Of a stretch of 53,170 nucleotides of DNA, positions 35,483 to 43,876 are shown one piece after another. The notes below the pieces were generated by a model that searched no databases, had not been told where the DNA came from, and saw only the letters and a program-made list of their open reading frames with translations. The translations under genes and the position numbers were made by a program. How positions within the stretch are numbered: the first letter of the stretch is position 1; the number at the start of each line of letters is the position of its first letter. The stretch comes from Myxococcales bacterium (GTDB taxonomy: Bacteria; Myxococcota_A; Polyangia; Palsa-1104; JAEUJZ01): positions 1 through 53,170 of the forward strand of contig JAEUJZ010000170.1 of NCBI GenBank assembly GCA_016794505.1. Direction: 5' to 3'.

Positions 35483-38260
35483 CTATCCTACAAATCCAGA
35501 TTCCTTCTGCCCCTGTTCCTGCTTCAGCTTCTGCGTGATTGTCTCAATACGCTCTTTCCCAATCGCCAGCAGATACTTTTCGCTGGTCTCGTCGAGAAGG
35601 AAGCCGATGATGCGCCAGATGGGGGGCGTTGGAAGGCGCGAATGCGGGCGGTCGATGAGGCGCCAGCGTGAGGCGAGGGCCGAGGCGTAGGCTTGTTCAT
35701 CGACGGTCTGCTCGGGGTCGAGCTTGCGGGCGCGGCGACGCATGTTGCGGGATTCCTGAATCGCGGCCCAGTCGTTCTCGACGCGCAGCTCGCGGCGCTT
35801 CAGTTCAATCAGAGGATCGGTGACGGCGTCGTAGTTGGCGGTCGTCGCATGCGCGAGGTACTGGCCGGGTTCCATCAAGCGCAGCAGGCGTCGAGATAGC
35901 AGGTCGCGTTCGTTGCTGACACCGTCGCGCTGCTCGCGGAGTGACTTCAGCTCACGCAGCAGAGCCTGCTCTTGCTGCGCCGCCGTCCATGCAGGCGTAC
36001 CGTCGCTGCCAAGCGCGGCCAGCTCGATCCGGCGCATAGCCTCGCGCAGCTCCTCGTTCGTCGCCTCGACGCTCTGTCTCCGCTCTCGTTCAAGTTCCAG
36101 CGTACGCTCGGCGGAGCCTACCATCGCCTTCGCTTCCTGGCTGACGCGCTCCTGCGTGCTGTTCAACGCCTTCTCATGGTCTTTCTCGCGCATCTGTGCC
36201 AGCCGGCGCGCATCCGCAACATGCCCCTTGTGCTCGTCTCGGCTGCGCTCAAGCTCCGCCTTCTCCGCGGCCCACAGTTTCCGCTCCTCCCCGATCGCTG
36301 CAAGCTCCTTCTTGTAGCCCTCGACAGTCTGCCCATGCGCCACAAGATGGTTCTGTAACGACAAGATCTCTGACTTCTGTGTCTCTATCTTCGCTTGCAG
36401 ATCTCTGACGACGCGCTGAAGCTCTGCCCGCTCATTCTCCAGCTCCTGAATGCGCTGCTGATCCTCCCTTTGCTGCCTCTCGATGGAGTTCAGGAACCCC
36501 TTGGCGACTTCTTCACCTTTCTTCCGCAGTTCTTGTTGTTTGGCTTCTCGTTCTTTTTTCTCTGCGGCCCACTCCTGCCGTTCCTTCGCGACCGCTGCAA
36601 GCTGATTGCGCTGCTCATCAACCGTCTTTCTTTGCTCCGCGATCTGCGCTTTCAGCGTCGAGATCTCCGACTGCTGCGTCCCTATCTTTGATCGCAGATC
36701 CGCGACGATGCGTTGAAGTTCTGCCCGCTCGTTCTCCTGTTCCTGAATGCGCTGCCGATCCTCCCTTTGCTGCTGGTCGATAGCGCTCAGGAACTCCTTG
36801 GCTCGTTGCTCACTCACTCGCCGCTGCTCTTGCTCCGTAGCGTCTCGTTCCTTTTTCTCGTTCACCAGCGTCGCGATCTGCAGTTCCTTTTCGCGCACAG
36901 ACTGTCGCAGGCGACCCGCGGCGGACCTTTCATCTGCCAGTTTCTTGAGCGCTTCACCCTCTGCGCTCATAGCTTGACCCACCTTCGTTTGCCACTGCCC
37001 GACCTCGTTCTGCAAGGCGCTGTACTTGTCACTAAGCCCCGCATGGTCCACGCGCAGCGACGCGATCTTCTGTTCCAATCCAGCACGCTCACGTTCCTGC
37101 TCTGCGGCCCTGGAGTTCCCTTTTTCTGTCGCTTTCCGAAGCTCCGAACTCAGCTCCGAAACTCTGGCGCGGAGAGTCTCTTGCTCTTTGGCCAGACTGT
37201 CATTCAGAGACGAAAGATTTCCCTTCAACGCTTCGCGCTCTGAAACCAAGGCAGCAAGTTCCTTGCGCAGCCCAGCCCCTTCGGAGTCCCACTGCGCACG
37301 CCGATCCTCGCTCTGTTTTGTCAGCGACTCTTTCTCACGATTCCACTCTGACTTCGCAGCGGCTTGGTCCTGAAGTTCCTTGTTCAACGTCCGTAGCGCC
37401 GTCTTCTTGTCCTCGATCTCGTCGAGCAGCCCGCGCCGCTCTTCCCCGCGCAATCGTCGCGCACGATTCAGCTCGTCTGTCAGAGACGTAATCTGCTGTC
37501 GAAGATCTCCGATGACGGCATCGGCAGCCGCGATATCCGTGTCCGAGCGAGCCTGCGCGCGATCCGCTCTCGATGTGCGGTTTTCATCGTCGCGCCATCG
37601 CCGTTGATGGTCCAGAACAGAACCCAGCAGCGAGGGCGGGCCATAAGATTCGCGCCGACGTTCATCGCGCCGTGCTGTCCAGCGCTGCTCTCGTTCCTCG
37701 CTGGTCAGGGCGCGTGTTGGACGATCCTCTGGTCGATGTTCACGATCGGCGTGCGCGGTCTCACGGGACTCTGGCGCAGACTCGCGTGGCTTCTTCGGCT
37801 CGGCCCTGGAGTCGGCAAGCTGCTTTTCAAGCTCGGCGACTTTCTGTTCAGCGGTCTGCGCGCGTTGCTGGGCTGCGGTCACCGCATCGCCGCCTTGTGT
37901 GGTCCGCTCACGCTCGCGGATTAGCTCGGCGCGAAGCTCGGCCTGCGCGTTCTCCTGGTGCGTCAGCTCCAGCGCCAGCGCCTCGGCAGAGGCTTCCAGC
38001 TTGGCGGCGTAGGCGCGCGTCTCGGCCAAGAGCCGCAGGGCCTCGGCCAACGTCTTGGGCTTGCGCAGGCTGACCTTGAGCGGCAGCCGCACCTTGCCGC
38101 GCATCCGATAGACCCGCTTGCGCCCGGGATGCCGCTGCGACCACTTGCGGCACACGTCGGAACAGGTCCGCCGGTCGGTGCGGAGGATGATCGGGATGCG
38201 GACATCGCACACGCGGCAGCAGTAAACTTGCCGACGGGCGTAACGCTTTTTCTGGGACAT
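35483..38260 (-). CDS. Large coiled-coil protein with N-terminal Cys4 zinc finger
   Basis: 925 residues. Residues 12-40 hold a zinc finger, C15-x2-C18 and C33-x3-C37, followed by a basic Arg/Lys segment. From about 75 to 790 almost the entire chain is heptad-like Glu/Gln/Lys/Arg/Leu coiled coil (SMC/myosin-like look), interrupted by a charged low-complexity piece near 160-240. Two consecutive 99-residue units are near-duplicates (see the repeat at 36210). The last 135 residues become mixed and end in a globular helical part (PIWRIIGFLLDETSEKYLLAIG). There is no Walker motif, so it is not an SMC ATPase. It may be a nucleic-acid-bound scaffold. It starts at an ATG after GGGGCGAAGCT. Confidence 0.75.
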   Translation of the reverse strand: MSQKKRYARRQVYCCRVCDVRIPIILRTDRRTCSDVCRKWSQRHPGRKRVYRMRGKVRLPLKVSLRKPKTLAEALRLLAETRAYAAKLEASAEALALELTHQENAQAELRAELIRERERTTQGGDAVTAAQQRAQTAEQKVAELEKQLADSRAEPKKPRESAPESRETAHADREHRPEDRPTRALTSEEREQRWTARRDERRRESYGPPSLLGSVLDHQRRWRDDENRTSRADRAQARSDTDIAAADAVIGDLRQQITSLTDELNRARRLRGEERRGLLDEIEDKKTALRTLNKELQDQAAAKSEWNREKESLTKQSEDRRAQWDSEGAGLRKELAALVSEREALKGNLSSLNDSLAKEQETLRARVSELSSELRKATEKGNSRAAEQERERAGLEQKIASLRVDHAGLSDKYSALQNEVGQWQTKVGQAMSAEGEALKKLADERSAAGRLRQSVREKELQIATLVNEKKERDATEQEQRRVSEQRAKEFLSAIDQQQREDRQRIQEQENERAELQRIVADLRSKIGTQQSEISTLKAQIAEQRKTVDEQRNQLAAVAKERQEWAAEKKEREAKQQELRKKGEEVAKGFLNSIERQQREDQQRIQELENERAELQRVVRDLQAKIETQKSEILSLQNHLVAHGQTVEGYKKELAAIGEERKLWAAEKAELERSRDEHKGHVADARRLAQMREKDHEKALNSTQERVSQEAKAMVGSAERTLELERERRQSVEATNEELREAMRRIELAALGSDGTPAWTAAQQEQALLRELKSLREQRDGVSNERDLLSRRLLRLMEPGQYLAHATTANYDAVTDPLIELKRRELRVENDWAAIQESRNMRRRARKLDPEQTVDEQAYASALASRWRLIDRPHSRLPTPPIWRIIGFLLDETSEKYLLAIGKERIETITQKLKQEQGQKESGFVG
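36210..36803 (-). repeat. Tandem 297-bp internal duplication in the coiled-coil gene
   Basis: Two adjacent units (36507-36803 and 36210-36506) of 297 bases, 99 codons, share long nearly identical tracts. Both encode QQREDxQRIQExENERAELQ, then a KIxTQxSEI segment, a QT/KTV segment and an EERx-W-AAEK segment. The exact codon-multiple period keeps the coiled-coil frame. DNA identity is uneven, so the duplication is not very recent. Confidence 0.75.
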
Positions 38261-38440
38261 AGCTTCGCCCCCCCCCGACCACTATACCGCGATGAAAGGG
38301 AATAGCTGGGACACAGCGGAAACCCCGCAACGCAGCCGTGCGAGATCATTGGGGGTTCGTGGAGTCGGGTAGGTCAGCTCGGGGCGTGTAGGTGGACCAG
38401 AGCGCGGGCGGGCTGCACGCGTGTCTTGGGCCTGGAAGGA

Positions 38441-38633
38441 TTACGGTCCAGCCAGCCCCATCCAACCCGCCCCTAGCTCGCCCGACAGCCAGTAGCCGAG
38501 CGCGCCAGCGACGTACCAAGTGCCAAACACGACGCCGATGAATCGCGGTGGGGTCAGGCGCAGGATCATCGACAGACCGATTGGTGCGACGAGAAGTTCG
38601 CCAACGCTCAGAAGGGTCATGCACGCGATCAGC
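38441..38633 (-). pseudogene. 3' fragment of a POT/PTR2 peptide transporter
   Basis: Reading the minus strand from 38633, the frame gives ACMTLLSVGELLVAPIGLSM then LRLTPPRFIGVVFGTWYVAG and a stop at 38441. GEL-x2-PIGLS is the hallmark of proton-dependent oligopeptide transporters near their C-terminus. The chain stops about 55 residues later, shorter than normal. Its upstream half lies on the other side of the IS66 element at 41434-41735; joining them at the 8-bp duplication restores LWLIACMTLL in frame. Confidence 0.75.
38626..38633. repeat. Left target-site duplication of the IS66 element
   Basis: CGATCAGC directly before the GTA end of the element; the identical 8 bases follow the right end at 41434-41441. 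Eight bases is the usual duplication for the IS66 family. Confidence 0.8.
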
Positions 38634-38715
38634 GTACCTCCTCGCCGCCCCCCGTCGTGACCGCATAGCCCGAGGCTGAAAGAGTCCGTGCTGCGCCGAA
38701 TAGGAGGGCGCGGAC

Positions 38716-39114
38716 ATGGATGATGACTTCGTCGAGGAGCTGGAGCGTGCGCGTCGGGAGTGGGCTTTTGTGCACGGTGGGGCGGAGATTCGCTGGAATG
38801 CGGTGTGGCGGCGGCGGATCGTGGAGTGGGTGCGCAAGCAGCAGGCGCTGGGGAAGGTGGTGCCGGAGCTTGCGGAGCGGCTGGGGATTCGCGTGACGCA
38901 GCTTCGGGGCTGGCTGTATGCGCGTGCGCCGTGGCAGCCGTCCGATGAGGAAGTGGACCGACCGCCGCTGCGACCGGTGCAGATCGTGGGGGAGACGGTG
39001 CGCGTGCCTGATGGGGTGCCGGAGCGTCGATACGCGGTGCGGCTACGGGCGGGAGTGATCGTGCGCGACCTGACGCTTGTCGAAGTCACGGAAGTGCTTC
39101 GGAGTCTGGTGTGA
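38716..39114 (+). CDS. tnpA: IS66 accessory protein TnpA
   Basis: 132 residues, small helix-turn-helix protein: VWRRRIVEWVRKQQALGKVV and LAERLGIRVTQLRGWLYARA form the DNA-binding part, with a short beta C-terminus. IS66 TnpA is an accessory protein needed for transposition in some members. Its stop overlaps the GTG start of tnpB (GTGA). The ATG follows AGGAGGGCGCGGAC. Confidence 0.8.
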   Translation: MDDDFVEELERARREWAFVHGGAEIRWNAVWRRRIVEWVRKQQALGKVVPELAERLGIRVTQLRGWLYARAPWQPSDEEVDRPPLRPVQIVGETVRVPDGVPERRYAVRLRAGVIVRDLTLVEVTEVLRSLV

Positions 39115-39515
39115 CGTGGCTGGGGCCGACGACGCGGGCGTATGCACTGTGCGCGGCGGTCGACATGCGTAAGGGGTTCGATGGGCTGTTTGGCCTGGCG
39201 ACGCAGGCGCTGGGGCGCGACGTGCTGCGCGGCGACTTGTTCCTGTTTGTCGGGCGGGACCGCACGCGCGCCAAGGTGCTGTACTTCGACGGGACGGGGC
39301 TGTGCTTGTTGCACAAGCGGCTGAGCAAAGGCCGATTCGCGGCGCCGTGGCGCGACTCGGAGACGACGGAGTGGTCGCTGTCGCCGAGCGAGCTTGCGCT
39401 GTTTCTGGAGGGCTGCACGCTCGTCGGGAAGCGGCCGTTGTCGCCGACTCCGCTTTGTTCCGCGGACTTGCGGTCGCATGGGAAGCGGACTCGGCTACAG
39501 GCGACATCGGACTGA
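39111..39515 (+). CDS. tnpB: IS66 Orf2-like protein TnpB
   Basis: 134 residues. The family hallmark is clear: YALCAAVDMRKGFDGLFGLA, LFLFVGRDRTRAKVLYFDGT, GLCLLHKRLSKGRFAAPW and LSPSELALFLEG. It starts at a GTG that overlaps the tnpA stop, so translation is coupled. It is about 15-20 residues longer than typical TnpB (IS66 Orf2, PF05717 type), with a basic tail. Confidence 0.85.
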   Translation: MTWLGPTTRAYALCAAVDMRKGFDGLFGLATQALGRDVLRGDLFLFVGRDRTRAKVLYFDGTGLCLLHKRLSKGRFAAPWRDSETTEWSLSPSELALFLEGCTLVGKRPLSPTPLCSADLRSHGKRTRLQATSD

Positions 39516-39557
39516 GAAAAAGGAATGCCGAATCTGAGAAAACGGAGTTCCTTTTTC
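39516..39557 (+). terminator. Long hairpin between tnpB and tnpC
   Basis: GAAAAAGGAA (39516-39525) pairs perfectly with TTCCTTTTTC (39548-39557), 10 bp, and the loop contains an inner CCG/CGG pair. It begins right after the tnpB stop and ends 7 bases before the tnpC GTG. The descending arm is T-rich, so it could attenuate transcription into tnpC or hide its start. Confidence 0.45.
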
Positions 39558-39564
39558 TGCGCGG

Positions 39565-41100
39565 GTGTGGTCTTTAGCGGGCGTGAAATCTGGCTCGCGC
39601 ATCGAGGCCCAGCTTGAGCACATGAGCGACGTGTCGCAGCTGCGGCAGGTCGCGCAGCTGCTCGATGCCGAGAATCGCCGTCTGCACGAGCGGCTGGCGA
39701 AGCTGATCGCGGAGAATGCGGCGCTCAAGGGGAAGTCGGCGCCGCAGCAGCTGTCGCTGGAGCTTGTGCGTCTACAAGAGCAGCTGGCGGCGATGCAGAA
39801 GCGGATGTTTGGCGCGTCGTCGGAGCGGAGCCCGCAGGCGGAGTCGCCGGAGCCCGAGCCGAAGCCCCCGCAGCGCGGCCACGGACCCAAGGAGCAGCCC
39901 GCGCTTCCGGTCATCGAAGAGCGGCACGAGCTTCCACCGTCGGAGCAGACCTGCGGCGTATGCAATGGTCCGCTGGAGACGATGGGCCAGCAGACGGAAG
40001 ACTCCGAAGAGATCACGGTCGTCAAGCGGCAGTTTGTCTTGATGATTCACAAGCGGCAGAAGTATCGCTGTCGCTGCAATGCGTCGGTGCAGACCGCGCC
40101 CGCTCCGCTGAAGCTGATTCCGGGCGGACGCTACTCGCTGGCGTTTGCCGTCGAGGTCGCGATTCAGAAGTACGCTTACCATCTGCCGCTGGAGCGCCAA
40201 GTGCGGATGATGCGGCACGAGGGTCTGCTCGTCGATTCGCAGACGCTGTGGGATCAGATCGAAGCGCTGGCCCGCGTGCTGCGACCGATGTACGACGCGA
40301 TCCGCGCGCACATCCTGCTTGCCGATGTGCTGCACGCCGACGAGACGCACTGGCTGCTGATGCAAAAAGGAGGCAGCAAGAAGTGGTACGTCTGGGCGCT
40401 GTCGACGGAGGATGCGGTCTACTACCACCTCAATGCGAGCCGCAGCAAGGACGTCGCGCGCCGGCTGCTCGACGGATATCGCGGCGTGGCGCTGACCGAT
40501 GGCTATGCCGCGTATCAGACGCTGCAAGGCCCCGGCTCGACGCTGCGCCTGGCGCACTGCATGGCCCATGTGCGCCGGAAATTCATCGAAGCGCTGCCCG
40601 CGTATCCGCAGAGCCAGCAGGCCATCGACCTCATCGGCCAGCTGTACGCCGTCGAGCGGACGTTGCCGCAGCTATCCGGTCGCCAAGGCGAAGAGCGCGA
40701 GCAAGCGATGAAGATTCGACTAGACGCGAGGAAAAAGTCTGCGCCCGTGATGAAGGAGTTTCACACGTGGCTCACGTCGCAGGATGCGCTTCCCAAATCG
40801 CTACTCCACGAAGCGCTGACCTACACGCTGGCTCTCTGGCGCGGCCTGAGCCTCTTCCTCGAGGATCCCCGCGTGCCCCTCGATAACAACCTCTGCGAAC
40901 GCGACCTGCGCGGCGTCGTAGTCGGCCGCAAAAACCACTACGGCAGCCGCTCCGAACGCGGCACCCAAGCCGCCGCGCAGCTGTACACCGTCGTCGAGAC
41001 CGCCCTCAAACACGGCCACGACCCCCGCGACTTCCTGCTCCGCGCCACCACCTTCGCCCTACAGAACCCCGGCCAGGCCCTACTACCCTGGAATGGGTAA
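39565..41100 (+). CDS. tnpC: IS66-family transposase TnpC
   Basis: 511 residues at most; the GTG at 39565 is near the hairpin, and an ATG at 39622 (MSDVSQLRQV) is an alternative. N-terminus: leucine-zipper-like helix (LLDAENRRLHERLAKLIAEN). A zinc-binding segment follows (EQTCGVCNGPL ... YRCRCNASVQ). The DDE core includes LADVLHADETHWLLMQ (first Asp), GVALTDGYAAYQTL (second Asp) and PLDNNLCERDLRGVVVGRKN (catalytic Glu), then ALKHGHDPRDFLL. It appears complete. It catalyses strand transfer of the element. Confidence 0.88.
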   Translation: MWSLAGVKSGSRIEAQLEHMSDVSQLRQVAQLLDAENRRLHERLAKLIAENAALKGKSAPQQLSLELVRLQEQLAAMQKRMFGASSERSPQAESPEPEPKPPQRGHGPKEQPALPVIEERHELPPSEQTCGVCNGPLETMGQQTEDSEEITVVKRQFVLMIHKRQKYRCRCNASVQTAPAPLKLIPGGRYSLAFAVEVAIQKYAYHLPLERQVRMMRHEGLLVDSQTLWDQIEALARVLRPMYDAIRAHILLADVLHADETHWLLMQKGGSKKWYVWALSTEDAVYYHLNASRSKDVARRLLDGYRGVALTDGYAAYQTLQGPGSTLRLAHCMAHVRRKFIEALPAYPQSQQAIDLIGQLYAVERTLPQLSGRQGEEREQAMKIRLDARKKSAPVMKEFHTWLTSQDALPKSLLHEALTYTLALWRGLSLFLEDPRVPLDNNLCERDLRGVVVGRKNHYGSRSERGTQAAAQLYTVVETALKHGHDPRDFLLRATTFALQNPGQALLPWNG

Positions 41101-41433
41101 CCCGGGTCCGCCTCGGTACTCACTGGGGGGTGGGGCGAGGTCATACCGACGATCCGCGCGTGCCACTCGACAACAACCTGTGCGAGCGCGACCTGCGCGG
41201 CGTCGTGGTCGGAAGAAAGAATCACTACGGCAGCCGCTCCGAACGCGGCACCCAAGTCGCCGCGCAGCTGTACACCGTCGTCGAGACCGCCCTCAAACAC
41301 GGCCACGATCCCCGCGACTTCCTAATCCGCGCCACCACCTTCGCCCTGCAGAACCCCGGCCAGGCCCTACTACCCTGGAACGGCTAACCCGGGTCCGCCA
41401 GGGGACTCACTGGGGGGCGGGGCGAGGTCATAC
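40861..41433 (+). repeat. 287-bp tandem direct repeat of the IS66 right end
   Basis: 40861-41147 (end of tnpC plus right terminus) is repeated at 41148-41434 with a spacing of exactly 287 bases. The copies differ at scattered third-codon positions (for example CGATAACAACCTCTGCGAAC against CGACAACAACCTGTGCGAGC), more than expected of a fresh duplication, so two related elements were probably joined here. Confidence 0.85.
41130..41387 (+). pseudogene. Second, truncated tnpC C-terminus
   Basis: An 85-codon frame whose residues from DDPRVPLDNNLCERDL to ALLPWNG repeat the last 79 residues of tnpC, with two changes (QVAAQL, FLIRAT). It has no start of its own and lacks both catalytic Asp residues, so it is non-functional. 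It is the coding part of the 287-bp repeat. Confidence 0.8.
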
Positions 41434-41441
41434 CGATCAGC
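41434..41441. repeat. Right target-site duplication of the IS66 element
   Basis: CGATCAGC, identical to 38626-38633, immediately after the right GTA terminus. Confidence 0.8.
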
Positions 41442-41735
41442 CAGAGCATGCTGACGCGATGGCCATCGCTCCACAATGCGGGCGGGACGAGCACGGCGAA
41501 GGCCAAGCCGACCGCAGCAACACCGCAGGCGACCAAGCGCGGCGTGCTGACGGAACGCTGAATCGTGGGCAGCACCGCAAGCTGCGCTGGCGCGAGCAGC
41601 AGCACCAGGAGCGCGGGGAGGCCGACGAGCCACGACGCAGGAATCGCGAAGCCGAGCAGAACGTGGTCAGTGCGGTCCTGCACCCAGCGGAACAGCGAGC
41701 CTTCTACCTGACCGAAGCCGACGGTGATGAAAGTA
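41434..41735 (-). pseudogene. Internal fragment of the POT/PTR2 transporter
   Basis: Minus-strand frame TFITVGFGQVEGSLFRWVQD, LLGFAIPASWLVGLPALLVLL, then APAQLAVLPTIQRS and a further helix to LWLIG at the IS66 edge. The order Q-x4-S / membrane helix / LAP corresponds to the central helices of POT transporters. The N-terminal half of the transporter is missing: around 41725-41745 the sequence switches to a nucleotidyltransferase in another frame. Confidence 0.65.
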
Positions 41736-41930
41736 CACACCAAGCTGGCGCAGCACATCCAGCAGCTTGGCGATGTTCTCGGGCGTGCGGCGGTGGACGA
41801 TGTCGAGATCCAGCGTCGTCACCGGAGCCCCATGCAGCACACCTGCCGCGCCGCCGATGACGATGAACTCGACGCCCGACTGGCTCAGGACTTCGAGCAG
41901 CTTGGTAATCTGCTCCGCCGGGACCGCCAT
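41720..41930 (-). pseudogene. Truncated nucleotidyltransferase-like gene
   Basis: Starts at the ATG at 41930 directly behind the TAA of the upstream small gene. MAVPAEQITKLLEVLSQSGV, EFIVIGGAAGVLHGAP and TTLDLDIVHRRTPENIAKLL match the N-terminal half of nucleotidyltransferase-fold proteins (GG-x9-G with a following DLD metal pair, as in AbiEii-like families). After LRQLGVYF the frame runs into transporter-derived DNA and stops at 41667, so the C-terminal half is lost. Confidence 0.65.
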
Positions 41931-42137
41931 TTACGTCACGCTGCGCGCCGCTCGCAGGCTGGCCGCCATCGCGTCTAGCTCGTACGCTGTCTGCACCGCG
42001 CGATGCAGACGCTCCATCGGCGACAGTTCGAGCATGTTTCCGATCAAGTCGCGATCGACGTCGGCCACCGCGGCTAAGACGTCGGGATCGTGCTCGGCCA
42101 AGAAGGCCCGAACCTGCGCTATCGGATCGTCGCCCAT
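41931..42137 (-). CDS. Small hypothetical protein paired with the nucleotidyltransferase
   Basis: 68 residues, acidic and helical: DDPIAQVRAFLAEHDPDVLA, LIGNMLELSPMERLHRAVQT, AYELDAMAASLRAARSV. The segment LSPMERLHRAVQTAYEL resembles small partner proteins encoded just before nucleotidyltransferases. Its stop abuts the next start (TAAATG), so they form one operon. Role unknown; antitoxin-like partner is possible. Confidence 0.55.
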   Translation of the reverse strand: MGDDPIAQVRAFLAEHDPDVLAAVADVDRDLIGNMLELSPMERLHRAVQTAYELDAMAASLRAARSVT

Positions 42138-42262
42138 GGGGCCAACCTGCCACGAATGACCGAAGGCGGCAACTGGGAAGGTGGACGAGCTGGCGGGCGT
42201 GGCGCTGTCGAAAAAGTAGACAACCTTCCATGCCCAGCGTCGTCTCCGTCAAAAGCACCCGG

Positions 42263-43876
42263 CTATGGCAACGGGGCCAAGGCCAGCTCTTTCAGAAATT
42301 CATTGTGCTTGGCCTTCGCGGTGTTTATCGCGTTCTCAATCTCGACCAGATCATCATGAATGGCTTCTAGACGGATCTCCTCCTCTCCCACCGCCGTGCT
42401 GATGTAGCGGGAGATGTTGAGGTTGAAGTCGTTCTTCTCGATCTCGTCCATCTCCACCCGGCGGGAGTAGCGAGCCTCCTCGGTGCGGTTCTGGTAGGTG
42501 GTGATGATCTTCGTGATGTGCTCGGGTTTGAGCTGGTTCTGGCGCTTGCCTTTCTCGAAGTGCTCGGCGGCGTTGATGAAGAGCACGTCGTCGGGCTTCT
42601 TGCATTTCTTGAGGACAAGGATGCAGACCGGGATGCCGGTGGAGTAGAAGAGGTTCGCGGGCAGGCCGATGACGGTGTCGATGTGGCCGTCCTTGAGCAG
42701 CTTTTGGCGGATGCGTTCCTCGGCTCCGCCCCGGAAGAGCACGCCGTGCGGCAGGATGATGGCCATCACGCCTTCGTCTTTGAGGTAGTGGAAGCCGTGC
42801 AGCAGGAAGGCGAAGTCGGCGGCGGACTTGGGGGCGAGCCCGTGGCTTTTGAAGCGCACGTCATCGGCCAGCGCGTCGGTGGGCTCCCAGCGGTAGCTGA
42901 AGGGCGGATTGGCGACGATGGCGTCGAAGCTAGGCTTTTTGGCCGGGTTCTGCTCCCGCATCATGTCCCAGTCGTTGAGCAGGGTGTCGCCGTGGAAGAT
43001 CTCGAACTCTGTGTCCTTCACTCCGTGCAGCAGCATGTTCATGCGGGCCAGGTTGTAGGTGGTGATGTTCTTTTCCTGGCCGAAGATCTTGCCGATAGTG
43101 CCGCCGGCCTTGGTCAGCGTCTTGCGCACGTTCAGCAGCAGGGAGCCAGAGCCGCAGGCGAAGTCCATCACGCTCTCCAGCCGCTTCTTGGTCCCGGTCT
43201 TCGGTTCCTGGCTGTCCAGCGTGACGATAGCGGAGAGGATGTTGGAAATCTGCTGCGGCGTGTAGAACTCGCCCGCCTTCTTGCCGGACCCGGCGGCAAA
43301 CTGGCCGATCAGGTATTCATAGGCATCGCCCAGCGCGTCGATGTCCGTGGAAAACTCCGCCAGCCCTTCGGCGATTTTCTGGATGATGGTGCAGAGCTTG
43401 GCGTTCCGGTCGGCGTAGGTCTTGCCCAGCTTGGCGGAGCTCAGATCGATCTCAGAGAACAGGCCGTCAAACGTGCTCTCGAAGGACTCTTCCTGAATGT
43501 ATTTGAAGCCCGCTTGCAGCGTGTTCAGCAGCTCCGCGTTCTGCGTGCGGGCTAGGTTGGCGATGCTGTTCCAGAGGTGTGGCGGCTGGATGACGTAATG
43601 CACCTTGCGGCGCATCTGCTTCTCGAACGCCGGGATGTCATCCACGTTGTTCGCATACCACAGCGCCAGCGGCACCTTCCGCGGGTCGCCTTTCACATCG
43701 GGGTAATCCCGCCCTAGCTCCTTCTTCGCCGCCGTCTCATAGTTGTCCGAGAGGTAGCGCAGGAAGAGGAAGGACAGCATGTAGTCGCGGAAGTCATCCG
43801 CATCCATCGCCCCGCGCAGCTGGTCGGCGATGCTCCAGAGGGTATTGCCCAGTTGTTTTTGGTTGGCTTCGGTCAT
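42263..43876 (-). CDS. hsdM: Type I restriction-modification DNA methyltransferase subunit HsdM
   Basis: 537 residues. N-terminal helical HsdM domain (LWSIADQLRGAMDADDFRDY, LSFLFLRYLSDNYE). S-adenosylmethionine motif I is FACGSGSLLLNV and the catalytic N6-adenine motif IV is IVANPPFSYRW. The protein methylates adenine in the target site with HsdS, and forms the nuclease complex with HsdR. ATG at 43876 overlaps the stop of rhuM by 4 bases. It is last in the operon hsdR-hsdS-rhuM-hsdM. Confidence 0.93.
   Translation of the reverse strand: MTEANQKQLGNTLWSIADQLRGAMDADDFRDYMLSFLFLRYLSDNYETAAKKELGRDYPDVKGDPRKVPLALWYANNVDDIPAFEKQMRRKVHYVIQPPHLWNSIANLARTQNAELLNTLQAGFKYIQEESFESTFDGLFSEIDLSSAKLGKTYADRNAKLCTIIQKIAEGLAEFSTDIDALGDAYEYLIGQFAAGSGKKAGEFYTPQQISNILSAIVTLDSQEPKTGTKKRLESVMDFACGSGSLLLNVRKTLTKAGGTIGKIFGQEKNITTYNLARMNMLLHGVKDTEFEIFHGDTLLNDWDMMREQNPAKKPSFDAIVANPPFSYRWEPTDALADDVRFKSHGLAPKSAADFAFLLHGFHYLKDEGVMAIILPHGVLFRGGAEERIRQKLLKDGHIDTVIGLPANLFYSTGIPVCILVLKKCKKPDDVLFINAAEHFEKGKRQNQLKPEHITKIITTYQNRTEEARYSRRVEMDEIEKNDFNLNISRYISTAVGEEEIRLEAIHDDLVEIENAINTAKAKHNEFLKELALAPLP

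Larger units (their letters stand above)
38634..41433 (+). mobile_element. IS66-family insertion sequence, 2800 bp, with duplicated right end
   Basis: It starts with GTACCTCCTCGCC and ends, read inward from the right, with GTATGACCTCGCC; both termini continue into a GCCCCCC tract, giving imperfect inverted repeats beginning GTA as in the IS66 family. It is flanked by the perfect direct repeat CGATCAGC. It carries tnpA, tnpB and tnpC in the standard order. An extra 287-bp copy of the tnpC end plus right terminus sits inside the right edge, so the element is a chimera or carries a remnant of a second copy. It interrupts a POT transporter gene. Confidence 0.85.

Noticed and set aside
35483..38260. 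SMC/RecN-type ATPase
   Set aside because: Long coiled coil is present but there is no Walker A, Walker B or signature motif at either end.
38346..39479. 377-residue minus-strand open frame
   Set aside because: Arg/Ser/Pro-rich shadow of tnpA and tnpB; the real minus-strand coding there is only the transporter fragment at 38441-38633 in another frame.
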